Below, in pieces: positions 8,060-16,374 of a DNA stretch of 64,000 nt (position 1 is its first letter; each line of letters begins with the position of its first letter). Under the pieces are notes generated by a model. It had not been told where the DNA came from and searched no databases. It worked only from the letters and a program-made list of their open reading frames with translations. The DNA is from CAVVMA01 sp963830715 (GTDB lineage: Bacteria; Desulfobacterota; Binatia; Binatales; Binataceae), in assembly GCA_963830715.1 (NCBI GenBank), contig CAWHNS010000012.1, forward strand, positions 1 to 64,000, written 5' to 3'. The position numbers were made by a program, and so were the translations under genes.

Positions 8060-8338
8060 GCAGGCGACCGCAGCCAGCGGGCGCATAGGGCTTTTCGGCA
8101 TCTTCACAAAACGCTGCGGCATGGGGTCGTAGACCACAGCCAGCACGAATGTGTGCACGGTTTGGTTCACACGCAAAGCATCGAATCGTTCTGGAAAGCC
8201 TGCTCAAGCGCGGCATCATGGGGAGTTACCACCACGCCTCGAAAAAGTATCCTGCGGCTGTACCTGAACGAATTTTCGTTCCGGTTCAACAATCGGCAAA
8301 ACCCTGATATCTTCGACACGATCATAGGAAGCTGCTGA
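8060..8338 (+). pseudogene. Remnant of an IS1595-type (ISXO2-like) transposase, C-terminal part, frameshifted
   Basis: The reading HGVVDHSQHECVHGLVHT then SIESFW resembles the DDE-family C-terminal region of IS1595/ISXO2 transposases, whose pattern is H-x-G-VDHS-x-EYV, HTN-x-IE-x-FW. After FW the conserved continuation (LLKRGIMGSYHHASKKYP) is found in another frame. The end, YLNEFSFRFNNRQNPDIFD, is back in the first. So at least two indels break it, and the N-terminal two thirds are absent. No terminal inverted repeats could be placed. This is a decayed element rather than an active one. Confidence 0.75.
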
Positions 8339-8477
8339 GTTCGCCACGCTGGCGGCGACCTCAGCCGACGCCAAAGCCAGCGCAACTTTCATTGCCGTTC
8401 GCACGGAGCGGAGCCTGGCGCGAAAAGCCAAAGCGCGAGCAGTCGGCACAGCGCACGTTCCAATTTCCGACGAGGAA

Positions 8478-8690
8478 TTGATCGGGCGTCTCCAGGACGA
8501 AGCGCCGGAAGTGCTGAAGGCGAAGATTCCGGAAGCGGCCCTCAACGCGGTCGTGGACAATCTCTTGAGGGAATCGCCCTCAGCGCATCGTCCGAACTTC
8601 TATTGTCGCCCGTGCGGTGAGTATCATCTGAAGACTCACCCGCATTTCTACGAAATGAAGCGCCGTCACCTAAAGCAGCATCCAGCCTGA
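8478..8690 (+). CDS. Small ORF with a possible Cys/His zinc-binding tail
   Basis: 70 residues from a TTG. The frame is open from a stop near 8325, so a longer product from a rare start is possible. The last 30 residues include FYCRPCGEYHLKTH and later KRRHLKQHP, a CxxC-x-H-rich arrangement that could bind zinc. The middle is helical (PEAALNAVVDNLLRE). It follows the transposase remnant directly and precedes the next gene by three bases. I do not recognise it. It may be a real accessory gene or decayed mobile-element DNA. Confidence 0.4.
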   Translation: MIGRLQDEAPEVLKAKIPEAALNAVVDNLLRESPSAHRPNFYCRPCGEYHLKTHPHFYEMKRRHLKQHPA

Positions 8691-8693
8691 ACA

Positions 8694-9566
8694 GTGGTTG
8701 ACAACGACAACCCAAAAGAGACTCCCGCCGAACAGCACCAAGACGCTGAGGGCAATCCCAAACCAAAAGACCAAGACCCACTGATCACCCTGTCCGACCA
8801 TATCGGCGCTCTTGTTCGTGAAATAAGAACTGATCGCGAAGCCGATACAGGTGAACATGGCAAGGACCGAAATTGGCAGCGGACCATTGCATGGCTCAGC
8901 CTCATTGCTTCGTTCGCTACGCTGGCTGTTCTGGTCAAGACCTGTCAGGTCTACAACGCTATCAACACGACCGAAGTTGGGCAGGCCACTATCATGGCGA
9001 CGCAGGCCGTCACGATGGACAAGCAACGCGGCATTGCGGACCAACAGAGCACGCATCTCAAACGGCAATTGGATGACTTTGAGGCTGTGGAAGCGGCGGC
9101 GATCAGTATTCAAAAGTTTTCGATAAAGGGAATTCAACACGCCCGGATAGAATTTGAACTCGTCAATAGCGGACCAACGGAAGCTACGGAGATCCAACTT
9201 ATCAACGGGGGTGCTGGCGGTCCGATAGGCCCAATACGTGGCCCGATTGGTCCCGGTGAGTATGAGGGTATCGGCATAGGGCCGAGTAAAGCCGGATTCT
9301 CGATGGCAGCGGGCGAGAGGCGATCTTTTGCATTTGAAGCTGACTTTTTTCCACCGCTTCCCAAAGAGATCAAGATACCGCCCATAGTGAGGCGATTTAG
9401 GCCAGCACCTGAAAGGATCAAACGCGGGTTGCAAGCATTCTACCTTGAGATCGCGGTCGCCTACCGAGACAAGTTCGGCAAAGCCCACTCCACATCTGAT
9501 TGTCTCGCCTACAATCCAAAATCGCGACGCTACGAGCCGTGTTTTGGCGGTCACTTCATGCGTTAG
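8694..9566 (+). CDS. Membrane-anchored protein of unknown function
   Basis: 290 residues from GTG 8694. A charged, Glu/Asp/Lys-rich N-terminus (1-60) precedes one membrane segment (TIAWLSLIASFATLAVLVKT, about 64-83). A Gln/Thr-rich helix with coiled-coil character follows, then a beta domain starting ARIEFELVNSGPTEATEIQL. This arrangement recalls the many single-pass hypothetical proteins whose C-terminal domain is Ig-like. A Gly/Pro/Ile-rich loop (GGPIGPIRGPIGPGEYEG) interrupts the domain. GC is visibly lower than the neighbours. An overlapping minus-strand frame of 359 codons also exists; the plus strand is preferred on composition and domain logic. Confidence 0.55.
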   Translation: MVDNDNPKETPAEQHQDAEGNPKPKDQDPLITLSDHIGALVREIRTDREADTGEHGKDRNWQRTIAWLSLIASFATLAVLVKTCQVYNAINTTEVGQATIMATQAVTMDKQRGIADQQSTHLKRQLDDFEAVEAAAISIQKFSIKGIQHARIEFELVNSGPTEATEIQLINGGAGGPIGPIRGPIGPGEYEGIGIGPSKAGFSMAAGERRSFAFEADFFPPLPKEIKIPPIVRRFRPAPERIKRGLQAFYLEIAVAYRDKFGKAHSTSDCLAYNPKSRRYEPCFGGHFMR

Positions 9567-9837
9567 CGCCCCGATCACGAAAAGAAGAACGAAAGTCGCC
9601 GCCAGCGGCCACGTTATGAAGCCCGCTGGACGCGGGCGAATCAGCGGCGGTTCGTCGCCATCCGCCGACGCTTCCGATCCTGATTGTTGACGTTCCACAC
9701 CCTCTGAGCGTGCATAACCCTCGCCATCCGATCCGCGCCGACCTGTCACCTCGCCCCGATATTAGCGGGTTTAATGGCGGTGTCAGGCCCGGATAATCGC
9801 CATTGACAATGGGCGAAGAAAAGACGAAGATGTGCCG

Positions 9838-10820
9838 ATGGAAGCGCGATCGGAACGGTTCCCCTTTCCCGCCGAAGCACGCGAGTCTCTGCCCGCGCTG
9901 CGCGATGTCGAGTTCCTTGAGATGCCGGTGCGGCAGATACTCAACCGGTGCGACAATCCGCGCTTGCCGTTTCGATGGACGATCAACCCGTACCGGGGAT
10001 GCGAGTTCGGATGCGTTTATTGCTACGCGCGCTATACGCACGACTTCCTCGAGCTGCGCGACCCGATGGACTTCGAGCGGCGGATTTTCGTAAAGCGGAT
10101 GGCGGCCGAAGTGCTGGCGCGCACGCTCTCGCGCACGCCTATCGGCTCGGACCCGATCGCGATCGGGACCGCGACCGACCCTTATCAACCTGCCGAGCGC
10201 AAGTTCGGGCTGACGCGCTCGATGCTCGGCGTGTTCGCGCAGCTTGGCGGCTCTCCCTCTCAATCACCACCAAGTCAAACCTAGTGACACGCGATCTCGA
10301 TCTGTTGACTCGAATCAACACGCGATCCAGCCTGTCGGTCAACTTCTCGGTGATAACCCTTGACCGCCGGCTTCAGCGGATAATCGAGCCGCGCGCGCCG
10401 CGGCCCGCGTTGCGGCTGCGCGCGCTCGCCGATCTCCGCGCGGCGGGAATCAGGTGCAACGTCCTGATGATGCCGGTCATCCCGGGACTGACCGACTCGC
10501 CTGCCGCGATCGAGGCGGTAATCCGCGCTGCCAAGCGAGCAGGGGCGAACGCGGTCTGGTGGCGGTCGCTGTTCCTGAAGCCCGCCGCCGCGCGCCGCTT
10601 CATTCCGTTCGTCGCGGAGAAGTTCCCCCACCTGCGCGCTAGGATGGACGAATTGTACGCGCGCGCGACCTATGCGCCGCGGGCATACGATGAGCAGTTG
10701 GGGAGTCTCTTCGACCGGCTGCGCCGAAAATACGGCTTGGCTACCGATGCGGAGCGCGACCCGCGCGCCGCATCGCCGGCCCGGTCATCCCCGATGCAGT
10801 TGAGTCTGGGCGTCGGATAG
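9838..10820 (+). CDS. Radical SAM protein of the SPL/Rv2578c-like family, broken by one frameshift
   Basis: The N-terminal part (ATG 9838 to about 10250) holds the radical-SAM cluster motif in RGCEFGCVYCYAR (Cx3Cx2C) and FRWTINPYRGC, typical of the spore-photoproduct-lyase-like Rv2578c group. The conserved continuation (LSLSITTKSNLVTRDLDLL through RFIPFVAEKFP) lies in another frame from about 10250 to 10820. One base lost near 10245-10256 would restore a protein of about 327 residues. These enzymes bind a 4Fe-4S cluster and SAM. Reactions in this subgroup are mostly unassigned. The gene may be intact in the organism, since similar frameshifts occur in essential genes here. Confidence 0.8.
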
Positions 10821-10836
10821 CCGGTATCGCCGGCGC

Positions 10837-11220
10837 CTACTCCGGGGAGAACTGGGTCAACGACAAGAGATTGCCGTCCGGATCCTTGAACCAGCACACC
10901 TTGACGGTGGTCCCGGGAGGGGTCCAGATTCCCCTGCCGTCCTGTTCCATGCCGGGAAAGCGCTCGAACTTGACCCCCTTTTTCGAGAGTTGGTCGACGG
11001 CAGCCTTGATGTCGGGGACGCTCCAGCCCAGCGCGGTAAAAGGCAGAGGCGCCAGCTCGCGCACCTTCTGAACATGAAGCCGCGTGCCTCCCGCCGAGAA
11101 TACGACCGCGAAGGGAGTCTCCTCCAGGAGCTTGAGCCCGAGAACTTCGCCGTAAAAGATTCTTGCGCGTTCGGGCTGTGTGGTTTGGGTGAATGCGATT
11201 ATTTTGCACTCGCCGAGCAT
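10837..11220 (-). CDS. VOC-fold (glyoxalase/bleomycin-resistance superfamily) protein
   Basis: 127 residues with one paired beta-alpha-beta-beta-beta module repeated twice: RARIFYGEVLGLKLLEE at 18-34 and the C-terminal KDPDGNLLSLTQ. The usual metal ligands are not obvious. The first strand has I-A-F where His is common, and the last strand has L-S-L rather than x-E. It may therefore bind a ligand without metal. It is on the same strand as the next VOC gene, 58 bases away, so both are possibly co-transcribed. Confidence 0.8.
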   Translation of the reverse strand: MLGECKIIAFTQTTQPERARIFYGEVLGLKLLEETPFAVVFSAGGTRLHVQKVRELAPLPFTALGWSVPDIKAAVDQLSKKGVKFERFPGMEQDGRGIWTPPGTTVKVCWFKDPDGNLLSLTQFSPE

Positions 11221-11278
11221 CGTTCGATCCTCCTGTGCCGGGTTTCTGGGCGGGCTTGAGAAGAGCCTTAACAGGCTG

Positions 11279-11680
11279 CTAGCGCTTGCTGACGGCTTCG
11301 TCTTCGTAGTGTCGGATCTCGATCAGATGCCGGTTGGGGTCGAAGAAATACAACGTCTTTCCGGGCCCTCGCGCTCCGGGTTCGTTGCCCGGCCCTCGCA
11401 TGTTGCCGACCTGGTCGAAGTGGTCGCCATATTCGATTCCTCCTTCGATGACGCGGCGGAACACGTCGTCAAATTCCTTTCGCGACATCGCGAAGGCAAG
11501 GTGCTCGCCTCCCTTGGTGCCCCACGGGGCGAGCTGAATCGTGAACTCAGGCGTGACGCGGACGACCGAAAAGGGATCGCGCTCACCTTCGTGCTTGAGG
11601 CCCAGGACTCGGACGTAAAACTCGATGCTCTTCGCGCGATCGTTGACGTTGAGAATCATGTGGTCGAGCTGGATAGCCAT
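11279..11680 (-). CDS. VOC-family dioxygenase/glyoxalase-like protein
   Basis: 133 residues. LDHMILNVNDRAKSIEFYV at the N-terminus supplies a His at the first metal position, GEHLAFAM the second-module His, and FFDPNRHLIEIRHY the final Glu. This makes a metal-dependent VOC enzyme plausible. The region GPGNEPGARGPGKTLYFFD resembles extradiol-dioxygenase-like and fosfomycin-resistance-like members. The substrate is not identifiable. It is upstream of the other VOC gene in the same orientation. Confidence 0.82.
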   Translation of the reverse strand: MAIQLDHMILNVNDRAKSIEFYVRVLGLKHEGERDPFSVVRVTPEFTIQLAPWGTKGGEHLAFAMSRKEFDDVFRRVIEGGIEYGDHFDQVGNMRGPGNEPGARGPGKTLYFFDPNRHLIEIRHYEDEAVSKR

Positions 11681-11970
11681 GTGGAGTCTTCTCCTTTCGC
11701 CGCAATCGATGGGGCGACGGCAATCGTATCCTCCGCAAGTTATAGCGTTTCAGGAGGTCGGCGGTCTTGCGCTAGATCGCCAAATGATGCCGAAAAAGCG
11801 CCAAGGCCGGAATTCACCTTCCGAATGCCGGGAATATTTCCAGGGCACATCGGCGCATTCGACCACATCCGCATGACGGTCACGCCTTCCTCGATGGAGA
11901 GATTGGAGTTGCCCGCCCCAATCGACACCGCCGCGCTTCGGCGGTAGTGTTTCGCAGCAGAGAGACAAAG

Positions 11971-12231
11971 ATGCCAAGAGCGGTTAAGCGCGCGGCGAAG
12001 CGGGCCTCCCGCGTCACGATCAATGTTCAGGCGGAAGTGCGCAGGCAGATCGGCCTGGCGGCCGCCAGACGCAATGTCAGCATAAGGAAGTATCTGCTCG
12101 GAGCCATAGAAGAACGCGTACGCGAAGATCTCAGCGGGAGTGAAAACTTCCTCAGCATGACAGCACAGGCCGACCCCGTCCTGGCAGAACTGTGGAACAA
12201 TCCCAGGGACGCCAGGTATGACAAGCTGTGA
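11971..12231 (+). CDS. Antitoxin-like ribbon-helix-helix protein
   Basis: 86 residues from ATG 11971. A basic N-terminus (MPRAVKRAAKRASRVTINV) supplies the DNA-binding beta strand. RQIGLAAARRNVSIRKYLL supplies the two-helix part of a ribbon-helix-helix fold. The acidic/neutral C-terminus is the likely toxin-neutralising tail. The 3' end overlaps the next gene, a PemK/MazF toxin, by 14 bases, the standard antitoxin-first layout. RHH antitoxins usually autorepress the operon with the toxin as co-repressor. Confidence 0.8.
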   Translation: MPRAVKRAAKRASRVTINVQAEVRRQIGLAAARRNVSIRKYLLGAIEERVREDLSGSENFLSMTAQADPVLAELWNNPRDARYDKL

Positions 12232-12556
12232 TCGGGGAGACATCGTTCTTGTCAGTTTCGTGTTCTCAGACGAATCGGGCAGGAAATTGCGGCCGATGCT
12301 GGTGGTTAGTTCTCGCGGCTACATTCGCGCACGGCACGACGTAATCGGGGCCGCGATCACCAGCAATGTTCGCCGCCGGCTTTTCGGTGACCATCTGATC
12401 GAAAACTGGAGGGAGGCCGGATTGCTGTTCCCCTCCGTCGTGACGGGCATCATTCGGACCGTGACGGGCGCTATGATCGAACGACGGCTTGGGTCTCTCG
12501 TTCGACGCGACATGGACGCGGTGATGAGAAATCTACGACAATCCCTGGGTCTATGA
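12218..12556 (+). CDS. PemK/MazF-family toxin (putative mRNA interferase)
   Basis: 112 residues. The N-terminal CDRGDIVLVSFVFSDESGRK, then LRPMLVVSS, is the hallmark GD-I-V-L-V-x-F/...-K-x-RP-x-LV pattern of the PemK/MazF SH3-like barrel. The central RHDVIGAAITSNVRR and VVTGIIRTVTGAMIERRLGS give the remaining strands and the conserved Thr/Ser of the active cleft. Family members cut mRNA at short sequence motifs and slow growth when the antitoxin is lost. The gene overlaps its antitoxin by 14 bases and so depends on the same transcript. Confidence 0.85.
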   Translation: MTSCDRGDIVLVSFVFSDESGRKLRPMLVVSSRGYIRARHDVIGAAITSNVRRRLFGDHLIENWREAGLLFPSVVTGIIRTVTGAMIERRLGSLVRRDMDAVMRNLRQSLGL

Positions 12557-12607
12557 TCGCCTGACACCCGCCGGGATGCTTGTCCTGGTGACTTCCGCCG
12601 TAAACTC

Positions 12608-12693
12608 TGGTGCGCGGGGCGGGACTTGAACCCGCACGGTATTTCTACCACGAGCCCCTCAAACTCGCGTGTCTGCCATTCCACCACCCGCGC
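12608..12693 (-). tRNA. tRNA-Leu, anticodon GAG
   Basis: 86 bases including an encoded CCA. Acceptor stem GCGCGGG (12693 down) pairs with CCCGCGC (12618-12612), followed by discriminator A and CCA (12610-12608). The T arm is GCGGG-TTCAAGT-CCCGC. The anticodon arm CGAGT-TTGAGGG-GCTCG gives anticodon GAG, which reads CUC/CUU. The long variable arm (TGGTAGAAATACC) is of the class II type expected for leucine. It sits 75 bases downstream of secG on the same strand, the same linkage known from enterobacteria (secG-leuU). Confidence 0.93.
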
Positions 12694-12768
12694 ACAGCGT
12701 TCGTATGGACGGGGTCCGAGCCCCTCTCGCATCGATGGATCGTGCCCGCAATGTACCGGACGCGATCG

Positions 12769-13137
12769 TCACTTGGCGCTGGGCGCCGATTGCGGCGCTG
12801 GAGCAAGCGGCGCCGGGGCAGCCGGCGCCGGTGCCGATTTCTTTGCCGGCGCCGCGTGCGGCATCATGCTCCGCGGGGCCGACCTTCCCTCGAACAGGCT
12901 GCCGCTGACCCGCGCGGTCGAAGCGTAGGCAAGGAAGATCGAGGTCGCGAAGAACGCGACCGCCAGTCCGCTGGTGAGCCTGGTCAGGAAGTTTCCCGCG
13001 CCGCCGGAGCCGAACAGCGTCTGGCTCGATCCTCCGAATACCGCGCCGATATCAGCGCCTTTGCCCTGCTGGAGCAGCACCACGATTACCATCGAGATGC
13101 ACACCAGCGAATGAATCGCGATTACGATTGAAACCAC
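12769..13137 (-). CDS. secG: Preprotein translocase subunit SecG
   Basis: 122 residues. Two membrane segments (about 3-22, SIVIAIHSLVCISMVIVVLL, and about 55-72, SGLAVAFFATSIFLAYAS) flank the SecG signature QQGKGADIGAVFGGSSQTLFG and GAGNFLTRLT. The C-terminal tail is Ala/Pro-rich and longer than usual, probably periplasmic or disordered. SecG is the third core subunit of the SecYEG channel and boosts SecA cycling. It is the last protein gene of gap-pgk-tpiA-secG, 41 bases after tpiA, and precedes tRNA-Leu. Confidence 0.95.
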   Translation of the reverse strand: MVSIVIAIHSLVCISMVIVVLLQQGKGADIGAVFGGSSQTLFGSGGAGNFLTRLTSGLAVAFFATSIFLAYASTARVSGSLFEGRSAPRSMMPHAAPAKKSAPAPAAPAPLAPAPQSAPSAK

Positions 13138-13178
13138 TTTCAGCCTCGATTGCTTGGTCCGGTGCGGGCGCTTCGGAC

Positions 13179-13967
13179 TCAGATGACGCTCGCCCTCACG
13201 ATCCGCACGAACGAGTCAGCCTTCAAGCTTGCCCCGCCGACCAAAGCCCCGTCAATATCGGGTTTCGAGACGAGCGAGTCAACATTCTCCGGCGTGACGC
13301 TGCCGCCGTACAGGATTCGCATCGCCTCGGCGGCCGCGCCGCCGTAGCGATCCTTGAGCGCCTCCCGAATCGCGCCATGCACGATCGCGGCTTGTTGCGG
13401 GGTGGCGTTGCGCCCGGTACCGATTGCCCATACCGGCTCGTAAGCGAGGGTCACCGCGCCGACGGCGGCATCCCGGACTGCCTCAAGTCCGTTCTGCAAT
13501 TGGCGCAGCACGACCTCGAGCGTGCGGCCGGAATCGTGCTCTTCCTGGGTCTCGCCGACGCACAAGATCGGACAGAGGCCGTGATGGAGCGCCGACTTGA
13601 TCTTCCTGTCGATCAGCTCATCGGTCTCATTGAAGATGTGGCGGCGCTCGGAATGGCCGATAATCACGTAACGGACCGCGAACGCTTTGAGCATCGGCGC
13701 CGACACCTCGCCGGTAAAGGCGCCCTTTTCCTCGAAGTGCATGTTCTGCGCGCCGAGCGCGATCGCCGAACCGGCCAACGCCGCCGCGACTGCCGGAATC
13801 GCGACGAACGGCGGCGCCACCATCACTTCGCGATCGCGCGCGATCTCGCCGGCCAGCGGGTCGAGATGCTTGCGAAGCGCGGCGACCAGGGCCTCGGCCT
13901 CCGGCGCGGTGAGGTTCATCTTCCAGTTGCCGGCGATTAACTTCTTGCGCATTTTCGAAAAATCCAC
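13179..13967 (-). CDS. tpiA: Triosephosphate isomerase
   Basis: 262 residues, with GTG 13967 preferred (GAGGG upstream). ATG 13952 would shorten it by five. Active-site features are intact: GNWKMN (Asn/Lys), IIGHSERR with the catalytic His near residue 104, LAYEPVWAIGTGR with the catalytic Glu near 175, and the phosphate loop GGSVTPENV. It interconverts dihydroxyacetone phosphate and glyceraldehyde 3-phosphate in the cytoplasm. It lies between pgk (31 bases upstream) and secG. Confidence 0.97.
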   Translation of the reverse strand: MDFSKMRKKLIAGNWKMNLTAPEAEALVAALRKHLDPLAGEIARDREVMVAPPFVAIPAVAAALAGSAIALGAQNMHFEEKGAFTGEVSAPMLKAFAVRYVIIGHSERRHIFNETDELIDRKIKSALHHGLCPILCVGETQEEHDSGRTLEVVLRQLQNGLEAVRDAAVGAVTLAYEPVWAIGTGRNATPQQAAIVHGAIREALKDRYGGAAAEAMRILYGGSVTPENVDSLVSKPDIDGALVGGASLKADSFVRIVRASVI

Positions 13968-13998
13968 GAACCCTCACAGGCTGGAAGCCTTGCCACAC

Positions 13999-15171
13999 TC
14001 ATCTCTCCAGCGCCTTGATACCGGGAAGTTCGCGGCCTTCGAGGTATTCGAGGGTTGCGCCGCCGCCGGTCGAGATGTGTGTGAACTTGTCGGCCCACGG
14101 CGCCCCAGCCACTGCCGCCGCAGTATCGCCTCCGCCCAGCACGCTGCGCGCGCCGCTGAATGCGATCGCTTCCGCCACCTTAAGCGTGCCGGTGGCGAAG
14201 GCAGGCAACTCGAAGTATCCGAGCGGGCCGTTCCATACCACGGTCTTCACGCCCTTTAGCCGTGCGATAAATTCCTCGACGGTGCGCGGACCGATGTCGA
14301 GGCCGATCATGTCGGGCGCAATCTCGCTCGCGACCTGTCCTTCCGCGCCAGGCTCGGGAGCCGTCGCGACGACGTGATCGATCGGCAGGACGAAACTCAC
14401 GCCCTTGCGATCCGCCTGGTTCATCAGCTCGCGCGCCAGATCGAGCTTATCGTCCTCGACGCGCGATTTTCCGACTGCGACGCCGCGCGCCTTGAGAAAC
14501 GTGTAAGCCATCGCGCCGCCCACCAGGATCGCGTCCACTTTGTCGAGCAGATTGCCGATCACTCCGATCTTGTCGGAGACCTTGGCGCCGCCGAGGATTG
14601 CGACGAACGGGCGGGCCGGATTCTCGGTGACGGATCGCAACGCGTCCAGCTCGCGCATCATCAGGAAACCCGCGCCCCGCTCGCTTATCAATTTCGTCAC
14701 GCCGACGGTGGAAGCGTGGGCTCGATGCGCGGTGCCGAAGGCGTCGTTAACATAGACGTGCTTGCCGCGCGCCAGCTCGTGCGCGAAATCGCGGTCGTTG
14801 GCTTCTTCTTCGCGATGGAAGCGGAGGTTCTCCAGCAGCATCGCGCCGCCCGCCGCCAGCGATTGCACCATGCCATCGGTGACGTGACCGATACAGTCGG
14901 GCGCTAGCGCGACCTTGGCGCTGAGCGCGGTGCTGAGATATTCAGCCACCGGTTTGAGGCTAAACTCGGGCGTGCGTTCCTTCGGACGGCCCAGATGAGA
15001 GCATAGGACGGCGGCGCCACCTTGCCCCGTTATGTAGCGGATCGTGTCCAGCGTCGCGTCGATACGGGCCGGGTTGGTGATCCTGCCGCCGTCGATCGGC
15101 ACGTTGAAGTCGCATCGCACCAGCACCTTCTGGCCGCGCAGCTCGAGTCGGGTGATTGGAACTATAGGCAA
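13999..15171 (-). CDS. pgk: Phosphoglycerate kinase
   Basis: About 390 residues from TTG 15171 (LPIVPITRLELRGQ). The longer frame to 15264 would run into gap and is not needed. Diagnostic blocks: VRCDFNVP, LCSHLGRPK, the hinge/nucleotide region KGVKTVVWNGPLGYFE and the glycine-rich GGGDTAAAV. Length is normal for bacterial Pgk. It transfers phosphate from 1,3-bisphosphoglycerate to ADP. Spacing of 31 bases on each side to gap and tpiA indicates one operon. Confidence 0.96.
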   Translation of the reverse strand: MPIVPITRLELRGQKVLVRCDFNVPIDGGRITNPARIDATLDTIRYITGQGGAAVLCSHLGRPKERTPEFSLKPVAEYLSTALSAKVALAPDCIGHVTDGMVQSLAAGGAMLLENLRFHREEEANDRDFAHELARGKHVYVNDAFGTAHRAHASTVGVTKLISERGAGFLMMRELDALRSVTENPARPFVAILGGAKVSDKIGVIGNLLDKVDAILVGGAMAYTFLKARGVAVGKSRVEDDKLDLARELMNQADRKGVSFVLPIDHVVATAPEPGAEGQVASEIAPDMIGLDIGPRTVEEFIARLKGVKTVVWNGPLGYFELPAFATGTLKVAEAIAFSGARSVLGGGDTAAAVAGAPWADKFTHISTGGGATLEYLEGRELPGIKALER

Positions 15172-15202
15172 TGCGCTTACCGAAGGCGATCGCGGACGCG
15201 AA

Positions 15203-16207
15203 TCACAGTCCCTTTGCGACGTAGGCGGTGATGTCGGCAAGGCGGCACGAGTAGCCCCATTCATTGTCGTACCACGAGAAGACCTTGACCAGCCGCTTGT
15301 CGATCACTTTGGTGAGCGGCGCGTCGAAGATCGAGGAATGGGGGTTGCCGTTGAAATCGGTCGAGACCAGCGGCTCCTCGGAGTATTGGAGAATCCCCTT
15401 GAGCTCGCCTTCCGAGGCGGCCTTCATCGCGGCCTTGACGGCCTTATCGTCGGCGTCGCGTTCGACAATCACGGTCAGATCGACCAGCGAAACGTTCGAG
15501 GTCGGCACGCGCACCGCGATCCCGTCGAGCTTGCCATTAAGCGCGGGCAGCACCAGCCCGATAGCCTTGGCGGCGCCGGTCGACGTCGGCACCATCGAGA
15601 GCGCGGCTGCCCGTGCGCGCCGCAAATCGTGATGCGGCCCGTCCTGGAGCATCTGGTCCGATGTATACGCATGGACCGTCGTCATCATGCCGTGCACGAT
15701 ACCGAAGCTGTCGTGCAGGACCTTGGCGATCGGCGCGAGACAGTTGGTCGTACACGAGGCGTTGGAGATCACGTGATGCTTCTGCGGATCGTAGGACTTC
15801 TGGTTGACGCCAAGGCATAACGTCACGTCGGCGCCTTCGGCGGGCGCGCTTATCACGACCTTCTTCGCGCCCGCGCTCAGATGCATCGCGGCTTTGTCGC
15901 GCGCGGTGAAAAGCCCGGTCGATTCGACGACCGCCTGCACGCCCATTTTGGCCCACGGCAGCCTGGCCGGATCGCGCTCGGCCAGCACGTCGAAAGCATG
16001 ACCGTCGACCATTATCTGGTTGCCCTCCGCCTTGACGTGTTGCTTGAGCGTGCCGTGAACGGAATCGTGCTTGAGCAGATGAGCGAGCGTCCGGGCGTCG
16101 GTGATGTCGTTCACCGCCGCGAGTTGGAGATCCTTTTTCTCGAGCATCGCTCGAAAGAACATGCGGCCGATACGGCCGAAGCCGTTGATCGCGATCCTGG
16201 TCGCCAC
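15203..16207 (-). CDS. gapA: Glyceraldehyde-3-phosphate dehydrogenase, type I
   Basis: 334 residues from GTG 16207, placed by a GGGAGG site 10 bases upstream and by the product beginning VATRIAINGFGRIGR, the NAD-binding start. The catalytic Cys is in SNASCTTNCLAPIAKV, and the substrate pocket His is nearby in YTSDQ/MTTVHAY. The C-terminal NEWGYSCRLAD is the family signature. It oxidises glyceraldehyde 3-phosphate with NAD and phosphate. It is the first gene of the glycolytic operon and divergent from tolQ across 167 bases. Confidence 0.97.
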   Translation of the reverse strand: MATRIAINGFGRIGRMFFRAMLEKKDLQLAAVNDITDARTLAHLLKHDSVHGTLKQHVKAEGNQIMVDGHAFDVLAERDPARLPWAKMGVQAVVESTGLFTARDKAAMHLSAGAKKVVISAPAEGADVTLCLGVNQKSYDPQKHHVISNASCTTNCLAPIAKVLHDSFGIVHGMMTTVHAYTSDQMLQDGPHHDLRRARAAALSMVPTSTGAAKAIGLVLPALNGKLDGIAVRVPTSNVSLVDLTVIVERDADDKAVKAAMKAASEGELKGILQYSEEPLVSTDFNGNPHSSIFDAPLTKVIDKRLVKVFSWYDNEWGYSCRLADITAYVAKGL

Positions 16208-16333
16208 AGAAACGATTCCTCCCGGGATGAAGTGCCCCGAACGTCTCAAAACTACCACTATCCGGCCCGGACCGCATCCATCACTATCCGCGACGTGACG
16301 TGCGGGCTGACTGCGTTGCTCGCCGCAAATGCG

Positions 16334-16339
16334 TATAAT
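16334..16339 (+). promoter_or_regulatory. Possible -10 box of the tol operon
   Basis: TATAAT lies 35 bases before the tolQ ATG in the 167-base gap between divergent gapA and tolQ. No good -35 hexamer at 16-18 bases is visible (TTGCTC is only 12 away), so this is a single-box suggestion. The same gap must also hold the gap promoter on the other strand. Confidence 0.3.
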
Positions 16340-16374
16340 ACTTGCCATTCGTGCTGCGAAGCGAAAGCGTGAAT

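Noticed and set aside
8670..9749. 359-codon minus-strand ORF
   Set aside because: Kept as a finding only; domain logic and composition favour the overlapping plus-strand gene.
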